Shown here: positions 54,502 through 63,455 of the stretch, piece after piece
Layout: the number at the start of each line of letters is the position of its first letter
How positions within the stretch are numbered: position 1 is the first letter of the stretch
From: Burkholderia ubonensis
GTDB lineage: Bacteria; Pseudomonadota; Gammaproteobacteria; Burkholderiales; Burkholderiaceae
Length of the DNA: 64,000 bases
Assembly (NCBI RefSeq): GCF_902833085.1
Contig: NZ_CADFEB010000006.1
Span: 248,001 to 312,000 of the forward strand
Direction: 5' to 3'
Made by a program: the position numbers and the translations under genes
Notes under the pieces: model-generated
Databases searched by the model: none
Told to the model about the DNA's origin: nothing
Seen by the model: only the letters and a program-made list of their open reading frames with translations

Positions 54502-55806
54502 ATGATTCGAATCACACCCCTGGCGCGCGCCTCGAAGGCGTTCACAGTCGCCGTCGCGCTGGCGGCCGCCACTGCCGCACAGGCAGCCAAGGCCGCGACG
54601 CCCGACGCGGCGCTCGTCGCGCGCGGCGCGTATCTGGCGAAGGCGGGCGACTGCGTGGCCTGCCACACCGCGCCGCACGACGGCGCGCCGTTCGCCGGCG
54701 GCCTGAAGATGGACACGCCGATGGGCGCGATCTACTCGACCAACATCACGCCCGACCCGGACACGGGCATCGGCGGCTACACCGAAGGCGACTTTGCGCG
54801 CGCGCTGCGCGCGGGCGTTGCGAAGGACGGCCATAACCTGTATCCGGCGATGCCGTATCCGTCGTACGCGAAGCTGAAGGACGACGACGTGAAGGCGCTC
54901 TATGCGTATTTCATGAATGGCGTCGAGCCCGTGAAGCAGCCGAACCGCGCGTCCGACATCCCGTGGCCGCTGAACCAGCGCTGGCCGCTCAAGCTGTGGA
55001 ACGCGGTGTTCGTCGACACGGCCGCCTATGCCGACAAGCGGGGAAAGGACGCGATGTGGAATCGCGGCGCGTATCTCGTGCAGGGGCTCGGGCACTGCGG
55101 GTCATGCCATACGCCGCGCGGCGTCGGGTTCCAGGAGAAGGCGCTCGACGAGGGCGGCGCGGCGTTCCTGTCGGGCGCGTCGATCGACAACTGGTTCGCA
55201 TCGAACCTGACGGGCGAGCACAATACGGGGCTCGGCCGCTGGAGCGAGGCGGACGTCGCGCAGTTCCTGAAGACCGGCGCGAACCGGCATGCGACCGCGT
55301 TCGGCTCGATGGTGAGCGTGATCAACCACAGCACGCAGGCGCTCACCGACGACGACCTGACGGCGATGGCCCGCTACCTGAAGTCGCTGCCGGCGGCGGG
55401 CGGCACGGGTGCGCCGCCTTACCGCGACGATCCGAAGGCGACGCAGGCGGTGCTGCTGCGGCCGGCGAATGACCCGGGCGCAAAGGTGTACACCGCGTAC
55501 TGCATGCATTGCCACGGCACGGACGGCAAGGCGTTCGCGCCGCTGCTCGCGCCGCTCGCGGGCAATCCGAACGTGCTGGAGCGCGACGCGACGTCGCTGA
55601 TCAACGTGACGCTGAACGGCAGCGAGACGCTGGTGATCGACGGCGTTCCGTCCGCGTATCCGATGCCCGCGTTCGCGGACCAGTTGAACGACCGGCAGAT
55701 CGCCGACGTGCTGACGTTCATGCGCACCGGCTGGAACAATGGCGCGCCGGCCGTGCAGGCGGCGGAGGTTGCGAAGCTGCGCCGGGCGACGCAGGCGGCG
55801 CGCTGA
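54502..55806 (+). CDS. Triheme c-type cytochrome (dehydrogenase electron acceptor)
   Basis: 434 residues with a Sec signal peptide and three heme sites: CVACH (C51-H55), CGSCH and CMHCH, spaced as in the cytochrome subunits of membrane alcohol and aldehyde dehydrogenases. It is the periplasmic partner that takes electrons from the IorAB hydroxylase and passes them to the respiratory chain. It starts 14 bases after iorB, tightly linked. Confidence 0.93.
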   Translation: MIRITPLARASKAFTVAVALAAATAAQAAKAATPDAALVARGAYLAKAGDCVACHTAPHDGAPFAGGLKMDTPMGAIYSTNITPDPDTGIGGYTEGDFARALRAGVAKDGHNLYPAMPYPSYAKLKDDDVKALYAYFMNGVEPVKQPNRASDIPWPLNQRWPLKLWNAVFVDTAAYADKRGKDAMWNRGAYLVQGLGHCGSCHTPRGVGFQEKALDEGGAAFLSGASIDNWFASNLTGEHNTGLGRWSEADVAQFLKTGANRHATAFGSMVSVINHSTQALTDDDLTAMARYLKSLPAAGGTGAPPYRDDPKATQAVLLRPANDPGAKVYTAYCMHCHGTDGKAFAPLLAPLAGNPNVLERDATSLINVTLNGSETLVIDGVPSAYPMPAFADQLNDRQIADVLTFMRTGWNNGAPAVQAAEVAKLRRATQAAR

Positions 55807-55965
55807 GCGCGGCCCGGGTCGCGCATGAAAATCGAAAGGCGGGTATGCTGCCTGCCGACGAGGCTGCCGCTGCGCGCGTCGCGCGCTGGCGGCGATCCGG
55901 TTGACCGGTGCGCGCTCGTTCGCGAGGCGGCGTACCTTTTTTGACGCAACAGTAGGGGTGTCTGG

Positions 55966-57411
55966 ATGGCTCACGTGACTTATACGGATACGCAACTCCT
56001 GATCAACGGCGAATGGGCGGATGCCGCGAGCGGCAAGACGATCGACGTCGTCAACCCGGCGACCGGCAAGGTGATCGGCAAGGTGGCCCACGCGGGCATC
56101 GCCGATCTCGACCGCGCGCTGGCCGCCGCGCAGCGCGGCTTCGAGCAGTGGCGCCGGGTGCCCGCGCACGAGCGCGCGGCGACGATGCGCAAGGCGGCCG
56201 CGCTGGTGCGCGAACGCGCGGACGCAATCGCGCAGCTGATGACGCAGGAGCAGGGCAAGCCGCTCGTCGAAGCGCGCCTCGAAGTGCTGGCGGCCGCGGA
56301 CATCATCGAATGGTTCGCCGACGAAGGGCGGCGCGTGTACGGCCGCATCGTGCCGCCGCGCAACCTCGGCGCGCAGCAGACGGTCGTGAAGGAGCCGGTC
56401 GGCCCGGTCGCCGCGTTCACGCCGTGGAATTTCCCGGTCAACCAGGTCGTGCGCAAGCTGAGCGCCGCGCTCGCGACCGGCTGCTCGTTCCTCGTGAAGG
56501 CGCCGGAGGAAACGCCGGCGTCGCCCGCCGCGCTGCTGCGCGCGTTCGTCGACGCGGGCGTGCCGGCCGGCGTGATCGGCCTCGTGTACGGCGATCCGGC
56601 CGAGATCTCCGCGTACCTGATTCCGCATCCGGTGATCCGCAAGGTGACGTTTACCGGCTCGACGCCGGTCGGCAAGCACCTGGCCGGGCTCGCGGGCCAG
56701 CACATGAAGCGCGCGACGATGGAGCTCGGCGGGCATGCGCCGGTGATCGTCGCCGAGGATGCGGACGTCGCGCTCGCGGTGAAGGCCGCCGGCGGCGCGA
56801 AATTCCGCAACGCGGGGCAGGTGTGCATCTCGCCGACGCGCTTCCTGGTGCACAACAGCATCCGCGACGAATTCACGCGCGCGCTCGTCAAGCATGCGGA
56901 AGGGCTGAAGGTCGGCAACGGGCTCGAAGAGGGCACGACGCTCGGCGCGCTCGCGAACGCGCGCCGGATCGCCGCGATCACGTCGGTCGTCGAGAACGCG
57001 CGCGCGGTCGGCGCACGCGTCGAGACGGGCGGCGAGCGGATCGGCACGGAAGGCAACTTCTTCGCGCCGACGGTGCTGGCCGACGTGCCGCTCGAGGCGG
57101 ACGTGTTCAACAACGAGCCGTTCGGGCCGGTCGCGGCGATTCGCGGCTTCGACTCGCTCGAGGACGCGATCGCGGAAGCGAACCGGCTGCCGTACGGGCT
57201 CGCCGGGTATGCGTTCACGCGGTCGTTCGCGAACGTGCACCTGCTCACGCAGCGTCTGGAGGTCGGGATGCTGTGGATCAACCAGCCGGCGACGCCGTGG
57301 CCGGAAATGCCGTTCGGCGGCGTGAAGGATTCGGGCTATGGGTCCGAAGGCGGGCCGGAGGCACTCGAGCCGTATCTCGTGACGAAGTCGGTGACGGTGA
57401 TGGCGGTTTGA
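55966..57411 (+). CDS. NAD(P)-dependent aldehyde dehydrogenase (succinate-semialdehyde dehydrogenase-like)
   Basis: 481 residues. Catalytic C287 in NAGQVCISPTRF and general base E253 in MELGGHAP; cofactor motif FTGSTPVGKHLAG and the AFTPWNFPVNQV block. The short N-terminus and length resemble the GabD/SSADH and alpha-ketoglutarate-semialdehyde groups. It is 159 bases after the cytochrome and ends at a strong terminator. It may remove the aldehyde made or consumed by the upstream module. Confidence 0.9.
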   Translation: MAHVTYTDTQLLINGEWADAASGKTIDVVNPATGKVIGKVAHAGIADLDRALAAAQRGFEQWRRVPAHERAATMRKAAALVRERADAIAQLMTQEQGKPLVEARLEVLAAADIIEWFADEGRRVYGRIVPPRNLGAQQTVVKEPVGPVAAFTPWNFPVNQVVRKLSAALATGCSFLVKAPEETPASPAALLRAFVDAGVPAGVIGLVYGDPAEISAYLIPHPVIRKVTFTGSTPVGKHLAGLAGQHMKRATMELGGHAPVIVAEDADVALAVKAAGGAKFRNAGQVCISPTRFLVHNSIRDEFTRALVKHAEGLKVGNGLEEGTTLGALANARRIAAITSVVENARAVGARVETGGERIGTEGNFFAPTVLADVPLEADVFNNEPFGPVAAIRGFDSLEDAIAEANRLPYGLAGYAFTRSFANVHLLTQRLEVGMLWINQPATPWPEMPFGGVKDSGYGSEGGPEALEPYLVTKSVTVMAV

Positions 57412-57430
57412 CAACGGGGCGAGCGTAGTG

Positions 57431-57468
57431 AGGCCGCCGCTTCCGCGTATGGGGGCGGCGGCCTTTTC
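57431..57468 (+). terminator. Intrinsic terminator after the aldehyde dehydrogenase
   Basis: A stem of nine GC pairs (GGCCGCCGC and its complement, 57432-57440 and 57455-57463), extended by an A-T pair, followed by TTTT. It ends the rightward operon and faces the convergent gene behind it. Confidence 0.85.
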
Positions 57469-57493
57469 CTGGCGCGTTGACCGGCGGCGAATC

Positions 57494-58543
57494 TCAGCGG
57501 GCCGGCAGAATGCCCTCGAAGACGGCTCTCACTGCGCTCTGCTGGTCGGGGGTCAGATTTCCGTAGGTTGGCGGAACCGCGCCGCATTGGGCGACCTTCG
57601 CGCTCGTGGCCTTTCCTTTCGCGACCGCCCACTCGGACGACAGATTGCCTTCGAATGTCATGCCGAAGGGGCTATTGGCGCCTGCCCCCTGGCCCCAGCC
57701 GTTCACCATCATGGTTTCCTGGGCTCCGCCCCACGCGATCGGGTGCTTGCCGTTCTGCGACTCGCCGCGGTTCTGGCAGGACCCGGCATTCGGCACGCAG
57801 TGGCCCCCGATGATTTGCTCCGGCGTGGCCTTCTTCACGTCGGCCAGGTCCATCAGCATGTAGTTCTCGAGATTGACGAGATAGTCACGATTGCTTTCGG
57901 CGATCAGGATCGCCGCCATCGCGTTGCCGAGCGCCTGATCGTTCGCGGCGGTTCCGCTCAGGCCGCCCGAGTAAACCGTCTTCATCGCGTTGAGCAGGTC
58001 CGCCGGCTTCCTGTCTTTGGTGGCCTTGGCAAACATCGTCGGGTAGTCGCTGGCGAAACACGTGCTCGGGTTCCCGTTCGCGCGTCCCCAGAAGTGAATG
58101 TAGTTCGAGTATTGCCCGCCGCCGCACTGGCGATAATAAATGGCCTGGTTCATCGAGAAGAACTGACTTTGGCCGCCTGCTCCCGCGCATTGATAGGCCG
58201 CGAGACGCAGGAACTTCAACGGGCTCACGACATTGCCGAAGTAGTTGCGGGCGCCGGGCCCCTCCGCAGGAAGGCGATCGTTCGCCCCGTCGCAACGTTT
58301 CGGGTCGGGCGGGGGCGTGACCGGCGTCAACGGCATATTCACGGCGGCGGCGACTTGCGCGTTCGCGACCCTGAGCGCGGCATCGCGCAACACATCCGAC
58401 GTCACGTAGAGCGGCCCTCCGCGCATGTCGACGGCATAGCAGGCGGTCGCCCCCTGCGCCTGCGTGGCGAAAGAAAGTGCGGCGGCAAACGAACATGCGG
58501 CGATCCCCAGGGTGCCGCCGATACGGTGACGATCGATATCCAT
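57494..58543 (-). CDS. Exported protein of unknown function, 349 residues
   Basis: A Sec signal peptide (IGGTLGIAACSFAAALSFATQAQG) leads into a Cys-containing globular domain. About eight cysteines (CYAVDMRGG, KRCDGANDR, YQCAGAGG, YRQCGGG, TCFASDYP, GGHCVPNAGSC, AQCGAVPP) suggest several disulfides, as in secreted enzymes or effectors. I do not recognise a family. The ATG at 58543 follows GGAGC. It stands near two more exported unknown proteins and a T6SS accessory pair, so an effector role is possible but unproven. Confidence 0.72.
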   Translation of the reverse strand: MDIDRHRIGGTLGIAACSFAAALSFATQAQGATACYAVDMRGGPLYVTSDVLRDAALRVANAQVAAAVNMPLTPVTPPPDPKRCDGANDRLPAEGPGARNYFGNVVSPLKFLRLAAYQCAGAGGQSQFFSMNQAIYYRQCGGGQYSNYIHFWGRANGNPSTCFASDYPTMFAKATKDRKPADLLNAMKTVYSGGLSGTAANDQALGNAMAAILIAESNRDYLVNLENYMLMDLADVKKATPEQIIGGHCVPNAGSCQNRGESQNGKHPIAWGGAQETMMVNGWGQGAGANSPFGMTFEGNLSSEWAVAKGKATSAKVAQCGAVPPTYGNLTPDQQSAVRAVFEGILPAR

Positions 58544-58777
58544 GAACGGGCTCCAGTGATTTCGTGGATGGGAGAAGGCCCACGAGCGGGCATGCGTCAA
58601 CGATAAGCAGGCGCACGCAGACGGCCTATGGGCCGAAAGCGCTGCCCGACGTCATGGGATGAAGGACACAGGAGGAAGGGACGCTCGGGGCGGGCTGTTG
58701 TGACCTGCGCGGGGAGCGGAGGGGGCTGCGTGTTAGTCACGCCCAGTCACGCCCGAGCGGTATTGCGGGCCGCCGGT

Positions 58778-58809
58778 CCATCGCCTATTCGCTGATCAAT
58801 ACGAATATC
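58778..58809. repeat. 32-bp direct repeat, copy 1
   Basis: Copy 1 of a 32-bp element that recurs at 60996-61027 with one mismatch. Its core is a dyad TATTCG-N10-CGAATA with TGATCA inside. It lies 12 bases beyond the stop of the 127-residue gene and 235 bases before the start of the 349-residue exported protein. Confidence 0.85.
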
Positions 58810-58821
58810 GGGAAATCGAGC

Positions 58822-59205
58822 TCACGGAGTGATCGTTGCCTCGTCTACGACGATCATGTAGCGACCGCCATCCGAGCAGGTTACGGCGATCGTGCGGGTA
58901 TCGTGCTTGTCTTCCGGCACTCGGGCGCCAATGACATTCGTACACTTCTTCTTGCGCATGCGCAGGGTCTGAGCCGTGCCGGCGAACACTTTGGCTTGCA
59001 GGGCGGCAGCCGTTGCAGGCTCAGGAACGTCGAGGTCGGGGGCCTCCTCGATCTTGCCCGCCTTCAGATAGGCGCTCGTGATGAACATCGTCAGCTGCGT
59101 CAGAATCACGCCGGGTACTTCGCTCCCGCCTTGGGCCTGTGCGCCGTGGGAGGCAAACATGAGTGTGCCGCACGCTGCGGCGAGAATCGATCGATACCAA
59201 GTCAT
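58822..59205 (-). CDS. Small exported protein of unknown function
   Basis: 127 residues with a Sec signal peptide (RSILAAACGTLMFASHGAQA). The mature part has a Lys/Arg block with one Cys (RMRKKKCTNVIG) and a second Cys (AVTCSDGG). No family is recognised. The start at 59205 is preferred to the longer frame because it gives the signal peptide and GGAA upstream. It is 82 bases downstream of the 271-residue exported gene and probably in the same transcript. Confidence 0.65.
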   Translation of the reverse strand: MTWYRSILAAACGTLMFASHGAQAQGGSEVPGVILTQLTMFITSAYLKAGKIEEAPDLDVPEPATAAALQAKVFAGTAQTLRMRKKKCTNVIGARVPEDKHDTRTIAVTCSDGGRYMIVVDEATITP

Positions 59206-59287
59206 GCTGGAATTCCGTTCGGGGGCGCGCCTTCCACTGAAGGTCCAATAGACAGGAACCGAGTTACGCGATAACACCGCAGCGCGC

Positions 59288-60103
59288 TCAATGCATTGCG
59301 GTGATCTTCACCGCTCCACTCTTGCCGTTGTCGCCCGCGTCCTTGAGCATCACCAGCCCGGTCGCGGGGCAGAAATGATCGACGACGTGCTGCGTAGCGG
59401 CCGGCACGGTCGTCGCGTGGCCGAGCATGGTGATCTTGGCCGCTTGCTGCGTTTGGTCGTAGCTGATCGGCACACACACGAGCCGACCGGCAACCGTGTC
59501 GAGTTGCTCCGGTTTTCCAATGCGCTTTGCGGTGGTCGTCACGACCGCCTTCGGCAACGAGATGTGATTGACGTTCATGCCCATTGCCGACACCGTGCCC
59601 GCGAACGACACCTCGCTGCGTGTGGCAGGCAGCGTTGCGCCCTCGGTCAGGGATTCGCCGACGTAGCTGAGCAGGCCGGCCGCTTGCGCCGATACCGAGC
59701 CCGCCATCGACGCGTCGTTTGACGATGCGCGTATCGATCCATCGGAAGAGAGCGCCCCAAAGCGGGCGTGACCGTCAACGATCCGGAGCGCCATGTCGTT
59801 CTGGCTGCGCGAAGTGCGGCCCGCCACGTTCAGCGTCCCGTTCGCCCGTAACGTACCGCTGCAATTGCCGTCGAGGGTCTTTTTGAAATCAAGCATTTCG
59901 ACCTCGAGGACGATGCCCGCCGGCAACACCGACATCGTGAAACCGCCACCTTTGTGCATCCAGGGCGCGTCGCACGCGAGCGCCGCATGCGCCGCGCCCG
60001 ACATTCCCCAGGCCGAGCCGGCGAGCAGCAGCATCGCACAGTGCCGACGCAACCTGTGTCGCATGTGTCCATGCCGCTTCGCTGCCGGGATCAAGCTTTC
60101 CAT
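59288..60103 (-). CDS. Exported protein of unknown function, 271 residues
   Basis: AGGAGG is correctly spaced before ATG 60103. A long positively charged n-region precedes the hydrophobic core (CAMLLLAGSAWGMSGAAHA). The mature protein is beta-rich with three cysteines in sight (LACDAPW, DGNCSG, LVCVPIS, HFCPATG). No family recognised. It is divergent from the 2OG oxygenase. Together with the two downstream exported proteins it makes an uncharacterised secreted set. Confidence 0.7.
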   Translation of the reverse strand: MESLIPAAKRHGHMRHRLRRHCAMLLLAGSAWGMSGAAHAALACDAPWMHKGGGFTMSVLPAGIVLEVEMLDFKKTLDGNCSGTLRANGTLNVAGRTSRSQNDMALRIVDGHARFGALSSDGSIRASSNDASMAGSVSAQAAGLLSYVGESLTEGATLPATRSEVSFAGTVSAMGMNVNHISLPKAVVTTTAKRIGKPEQLDTVAGRLVCVPISYDQTQQAAKITMLGHATTVPAATQHVVDHFCPATGLVMLKDAGDNGKSGAVKITAMH

Positions 60104-60322
60104 TTACAACCTCCTCGTCACAGTTGTTCTCTACAACGTTTCAAATGCCCCAGGCCATGCGCGCCGACGCAACGACGTGCGACAGGGATCATTGCACCGC
60201 CACTTCGACGCGCCTGGTTTATTTATTCTGATACGATATTGACATTTATTTCAATAATAATCCTTTTAAATGATTGAGCGCCATCTCGATCTGGATGCCG
60301 TCAACGCTTTCGTCCGCAACCA

Positions 60323-60898
60323 ATGTTCATCCAACACCTGTCTGAAGCACTTCCAGCCGATCTGTGCGCCGAGTTGCTCGAGTACGCGCGCCAGCGGGCT
60401 TTCGAAGCGGCGCCGGTCAACTTCTACGGCGAGATACAGCGCCGGGAATCCGTGCGGAACAACGACCGGCTCGAGTGGGACAATCCTGAACTCGCGACAC
60501 GGCTTGAAGCCCATCTTTTTAAAGCGATGAGAGATGGCTTTCCTCGTTTGCTGGACGGGATGCGCTATGTGGCGACGGGGAGCCATTTTCGCTTTTACCG
60601 CTATCGGGAGGGGCAGTATTTCAAGCCCCATCGGGACGGGACGCAACAGGACGGGCAGAACGAAAGTCTCGTCACCGCGCTCTTCTATCTCAATGACGCC
60701 GATGGCGGGGAAACGGTACTGATGCCCTATGGTCCGCGTGAGCAGTGGGCCTATCGGCCGATTTCGCCACGCGCGGGGGATGCGCTCCTTTTCGAACATC
60801 GCGTATGGCACGAAGGCAGGTCGGTCAATTCGGGCGAGAAGTATGTGCTGCGCACGGACCTTTTTTACACCGAGCAGATCAACCGCATCGAAAACTAG
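60323..60898 (+). CDS. 2OG-Fe(II) oxygenase, prolyl-4-hydroxylase type
   Basis: 191 residues. The iron triad H103-x-D105 (FKPHRDGT) and H163 (RVWHEG) and the 2-oxoglutarate-binding Arg177 (YVLRTDLFY) are intact. FRFYRYREGQYF and LNDADGGETVLMPYG are P4Hc blocks. It hydroxylates a protein or small-molecule substrate with Fe(II), oxygen and 2-oxoglutarate. The ribosome site is weak. It is divergent from the exported 271-residue protein; one of the exported proteins could be its substrate (inference only). Confidence 0.9.
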   Translation: MFIQHLSEALPADLCAELLEYARQRAFEAAPVNFYGEIQRRESVRNNDRLEWDNPELATRLEAHLFKAMRDGFPRLLDGMRYVATGSHFRFYRYREGQYFKPHRDGTQQDGQNESLVTALFYLNDADGGETVLMPYGPREQWAYRPISPRAGDALLFEHRVWHEGRSVNSGEKYVLRTDLFYTEQINRIEN

Positions 60899-60995
60899 CG
60901 GTGATCGCCGGGGTCCCTTTGTTTGCCGTGACGATCGACGTCCGCGCTGAAGTGAACCAGGGCCCGTCGATTGACTGACATTGCGAGGTGCGGGG

Positions 60996-61027
60996 CCATC
61001 GCCTATTCTCTGATCAATACGAATATC
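60996..61027. repeat. 32-bp direct repeat, copy 2
   Basis: 31 of 32 bases match 58778-58809, in the same orientation. The core dyad is TATTCT-N10-CGAATA. The preceding 15 bases are also partly alike. It lies 98 bases after the 2OG oxygenase stop and 171 bases before the DUF4430-like gene. The rest of 60899-61198 has no gene. Confidence 0.85.
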
Positions 61028-61198
61028 AGGACTTCACGGACGGCAAAGGCGCCTGTCAGAGAAGAACGGAAAATGCGCGATACGAAACGGGGATCATGCC
61101 GACAGAACGTGCGGCAATCACCGTGCTGCGCCGCCTGATAACGAAATAGAGCAGAGGGACGCAGTTCAGGCATTCACCACCACTACGGAGATATCGTC

Positions 61199-61571
61199 AT
61201 GGCCAATTCGGTAGCGAATCAATTCGTCGATTGGGGGTTCTGAATTTCACAATCCTCCGTGGCAAGCGAACGACCGCATCGCGATCGCCCCCGGCGTGAC
61301 AACCGTGTTCGATCTGCTGACGGCCGACGGCGTGTCGCCCGCCCTCAACGCGCAATGGCAGGGCTCAGGGGCGAGCCTGTTCATTACGGGCTTGGGTGGA
61401 GTAGAGGCGAACCAGGGCGGCAACGGCTACTGGTGGGTGTATTTCGTCAACGGCCAGATGCTCGAAGTCTCATGTGCGGTTTACACGCTGCAACCCGGCG
61501 ATAGCGTGGCCTGGGACTACAAGCACTACTCGAGCGGCTTGAAGCAGGCGGTTCATCCGCCGCTGGTTTGA
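61199..61571 (+). pseudogene. DUF4430-like small protein with a one-base frameshift in a G run
   Basis: ATG 61199 (GGAG upstream) reads MANSVANQFVDWGF and then TGA at 61241. Reading one base later, the frame continues from SEFHNPPWQANDRIAIAPG through FDLLTADGVSPAL, WQGSGASLFITGLGG, GYWWVYFVNGQ and LQPGDSVAWDYKHY, which has the form of the DUF4430 domain. Removing one G from GGGGG at 61233-61237 joins both parts as DWGSEFHN, so the base is probably extra. It may be a real mutation, slippage, or a sequence error. Without the join, a GTG at 61296 would give a 91-residue protein. Confidence 0.72.
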
Positions 61572-61613
61572 CGTTCGTCGCGCGATCCATGCGACACGGC
61601 CGGCATCGCCCCC

Positions 61614-63005
61614 TCAATGCCGGCCGCTCCCCCGATAGCTCTCGACTTCCGCGTCGTAAGCCGCCAGAAACGCCTTCCCGAACACCGACGCGAAATCGTC
61701 CTCGATCGCGAACACCGTGTCGCGATGCGTCGCCGCGTAGCGGTCCCACATCCGCGCCTTGTACAGCACCGGCAGATGCTTCTCGTACCACGGCGGCGGC
61801 GTGTCGTCGCGCTCGCGCAGGCGCTGCGGCGAGAAGCGCGTCAGCAGGTCCATCAGCGCGGCGCGCATGCCGGCGACCATGCCGATCTGATGCGCGTGCA
61901 GATCCTGGAACGCATCGCTGACCGCGCTCTGCGGCGACATGAAGCCCGGCAGCGGCAGCCCGAACATCTGCCGCAGCACCGCGCCGCCGTCCGGCAGCAG
62001 CTTCAGCGGATTGTTCTCGCGGTCGAGCAGCATCGTCATGTGCGCCTTCACCTCGCGCTTCAGGATGCTGCGCGACGACAGCAGCTCGACCGTGCCGTTC
62101 GCGAACAGCGCGAGCAACTGGCCGGCGATGTACAACTGCTCGGCCGACCAACGATGCGGATCGGCGGCGTCGATCCCGGCGCCTTCGAAGAACGCGCGCA
62201 GCAGCGCGTCCGGCGTCGCGGGTTCCGGCGCGTGTGCTGCGGGCGGCGGGGCGTCGGCATCGGCATCGGGCGCTTCGGCGGCTGCGGCCGCCGGCTGCAC
62301 GCGCACGTGCTGCGTCCATTCGGGCGCATGGTCGGCCTGCGTAAATGCGCTTTGCGAGCCTTCGGCCGCACGGTGCGCATCGTCGGGGCCGGCGTCCCCC
62401 GACGGTTGCGCGAACAGATCGAGCGGATCGGTCGACAACTGATGCAGGTCGCGCGGCGGCGTGGACGACGGCGCCGCGGCGGAGTGCACGGCAGGCTTGC
62501 CGTCCTGGCCGACAGGCGCACGCGGCGCGGCTTCGTCCGGCGTCTTGCCGCGCGCGAAGCGGTCGTGCAGCCGGCCCCACAGGCGGTTGCCGGTCACTTT
62601 CGCATCGTCGTGCGGCACCGCCGGATCGCGTGCGCCGCCGGTCATATCGACCGTGCGCGCCGGGGCCGCATCGTTGCGCCCGGCCGCATCCTCGCGCTCC
62701 GCGCGCAGCACGTAAGGCCCGATCCGCACGATGTCGCCGTCGTTGAGCGGCCGCTCCTGCGCATACGCGATCGGCACGCGGTTCACTTCGATGGTGGACA
62801 CGCTGCTGAGGTTCTTCAGCAGGCACGCGTCGTCGCCGACCTGCAGCAGCGCCTGCAGCCGCGAGATCTGCCGCGTGTCGTCGCGCAGCACCAGATGATT
62901 GTCGCCGTCCCGGCCGATGGTGCCGCCCGGCGGGTGAAACACGACGGCGTCGAAGCGGTCGCTGCCGACCGGCTCGCCGGCATGTTCGATCACGATCAGT
63001 TGCAT
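61614..63005 (-). CDS. tagH: Type VI secretion FHA-domain protein TagH
   Basis: 463 residues. The FHA domain (about 20-105: GGTIGRDGDNHLVLRDDTRQISRLQALL, SVSTIEVN) recognises phosphothreonine; a Pro/Ala-rich linker (to about 255) leads to the TagH/ImpI C-terminal domain (LLRAFFEGAGIDAADPHRWSAEQLYIAGQLLALFANGTVELL, and FGKAFLAAYDAEVESYRG at the end). TagH helps couple T6SS assembly to threonine phosphorylation. It starts 48 bases after the TssQ gene. Confidence 0.93.
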   Translation of the reverse strand: MQLIVIEHAGEPVGSDRFDAVVFHPPGGTIGRDGDNHLVLRDDTRQISRLQALLQVGDDACLLKNLSSVSTIEVNRVPIAYAQERPLNDGDIVRIGPYVLRAEREDAAGRNDAAPARTVDMTGGARDPAVPHDDAKVTGNRLWGRLHDRFARGKTPDEAAPRAPVGQDGKPAVHSAAAPSSTPPRDLHQLSTDPLDLFAQPSGDAGPDDAHRAAEGSQSAFTQADHAPEWTQHVRVQPAAAAAEAPDADADAPPPAAHAPEPATPDALLRAFFEGAGIDAADPHRWSAEQLYIAGQLLALFANGTVELLSSRSILKREVKAHMTMLLDRENNPLKLLPDGGAVLRQMFGLPLPGFMSPQSAVSDAFQDLHAHQIGMVAGMRAALMDLLTRFSPQRLRERDDTPPPWYEKHLPVLYKARMWDRYAATHRDTVFAIEDDFASVFGKAFLAAYDAEVESYRGSGRH

Positions 63006-63053
63006 GTCAGACGTCGCTCGCTGAATGAAGCGCTCGCCGGGAAACCGGTTCGT

Positions 63054-63455
63054 TCAGGACGCCGACGCATGCTTGCGGCGCGCGGTCTCGAACGCCGGTC
63101 CCCAGATCGGATGCCCCTTCTCGGCGGGGGACAGCTCGAAGCGCGGATTGAGATCGAGAATCTTCGAGAACTCGGCCCGGCACGTCGCGACGCGGTTCGT
63201 CACGCAGTAGCTGAACGCGAGCAGCTTGTGCGCGGCGACCTGCGTGCCGACGTCGGCGCCGTCGATTTCGCGCGCATGGCCGAGGATCGCAATGGTGCGG
63301 CCGTAGTCGCCCGCGGCGTACGCGGCGCGCGCGCTGTCGACCGCGGCACGCGCGGCCGACTGGGTCGGCGATGTGCTCGTGGACGTGCTGCTGCAGCCGC
63401 TCATGCCCAGCAACACGAGGCCAAGGCAGACAACCAGCGACGAACGGCCTTTCAT
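63054..63455 (-). CDS. tssQ: TssQ-type T6SS-associated lipoprotein
   Basis: 133 residues from ATG 63455. The lipobox is LGMSGC (Cys21), followed by a Ser/Thr-rich linker and a helical, TPR-like domain (AAYAAGDYGRTIAILGHAREIDGADVGTQVAAHKLLAFSYC), ending HPIWGPAFETARRKHA. The longer frame reading has no signal, so this start is chosen. TssQ lipoproteins accompany T6SS clusters and may anchor the baseplate complex; it is the first gene of the TssQ/TagH pair. Confidence 0.85.
   Translation of the reverse strand: MKGRSSLVVCLGLVLLGMSGCSSTSTSTSPTQSAARAAVDSARAAYAAGDYGRTIAILGHAREIDGADVGTQVAAHKLLAFSYCVTNRVATCRAEFSKILDLNPRFELSPAEKGHPIWGPAFETARRKHASAS

Noticed and set aside
55102..57414. 770-codon open frame on the minus strand
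   Set aside because: Antisense to the cytochrome and aldehyde dehydrogenase genes; low complexity and no signal of selection.
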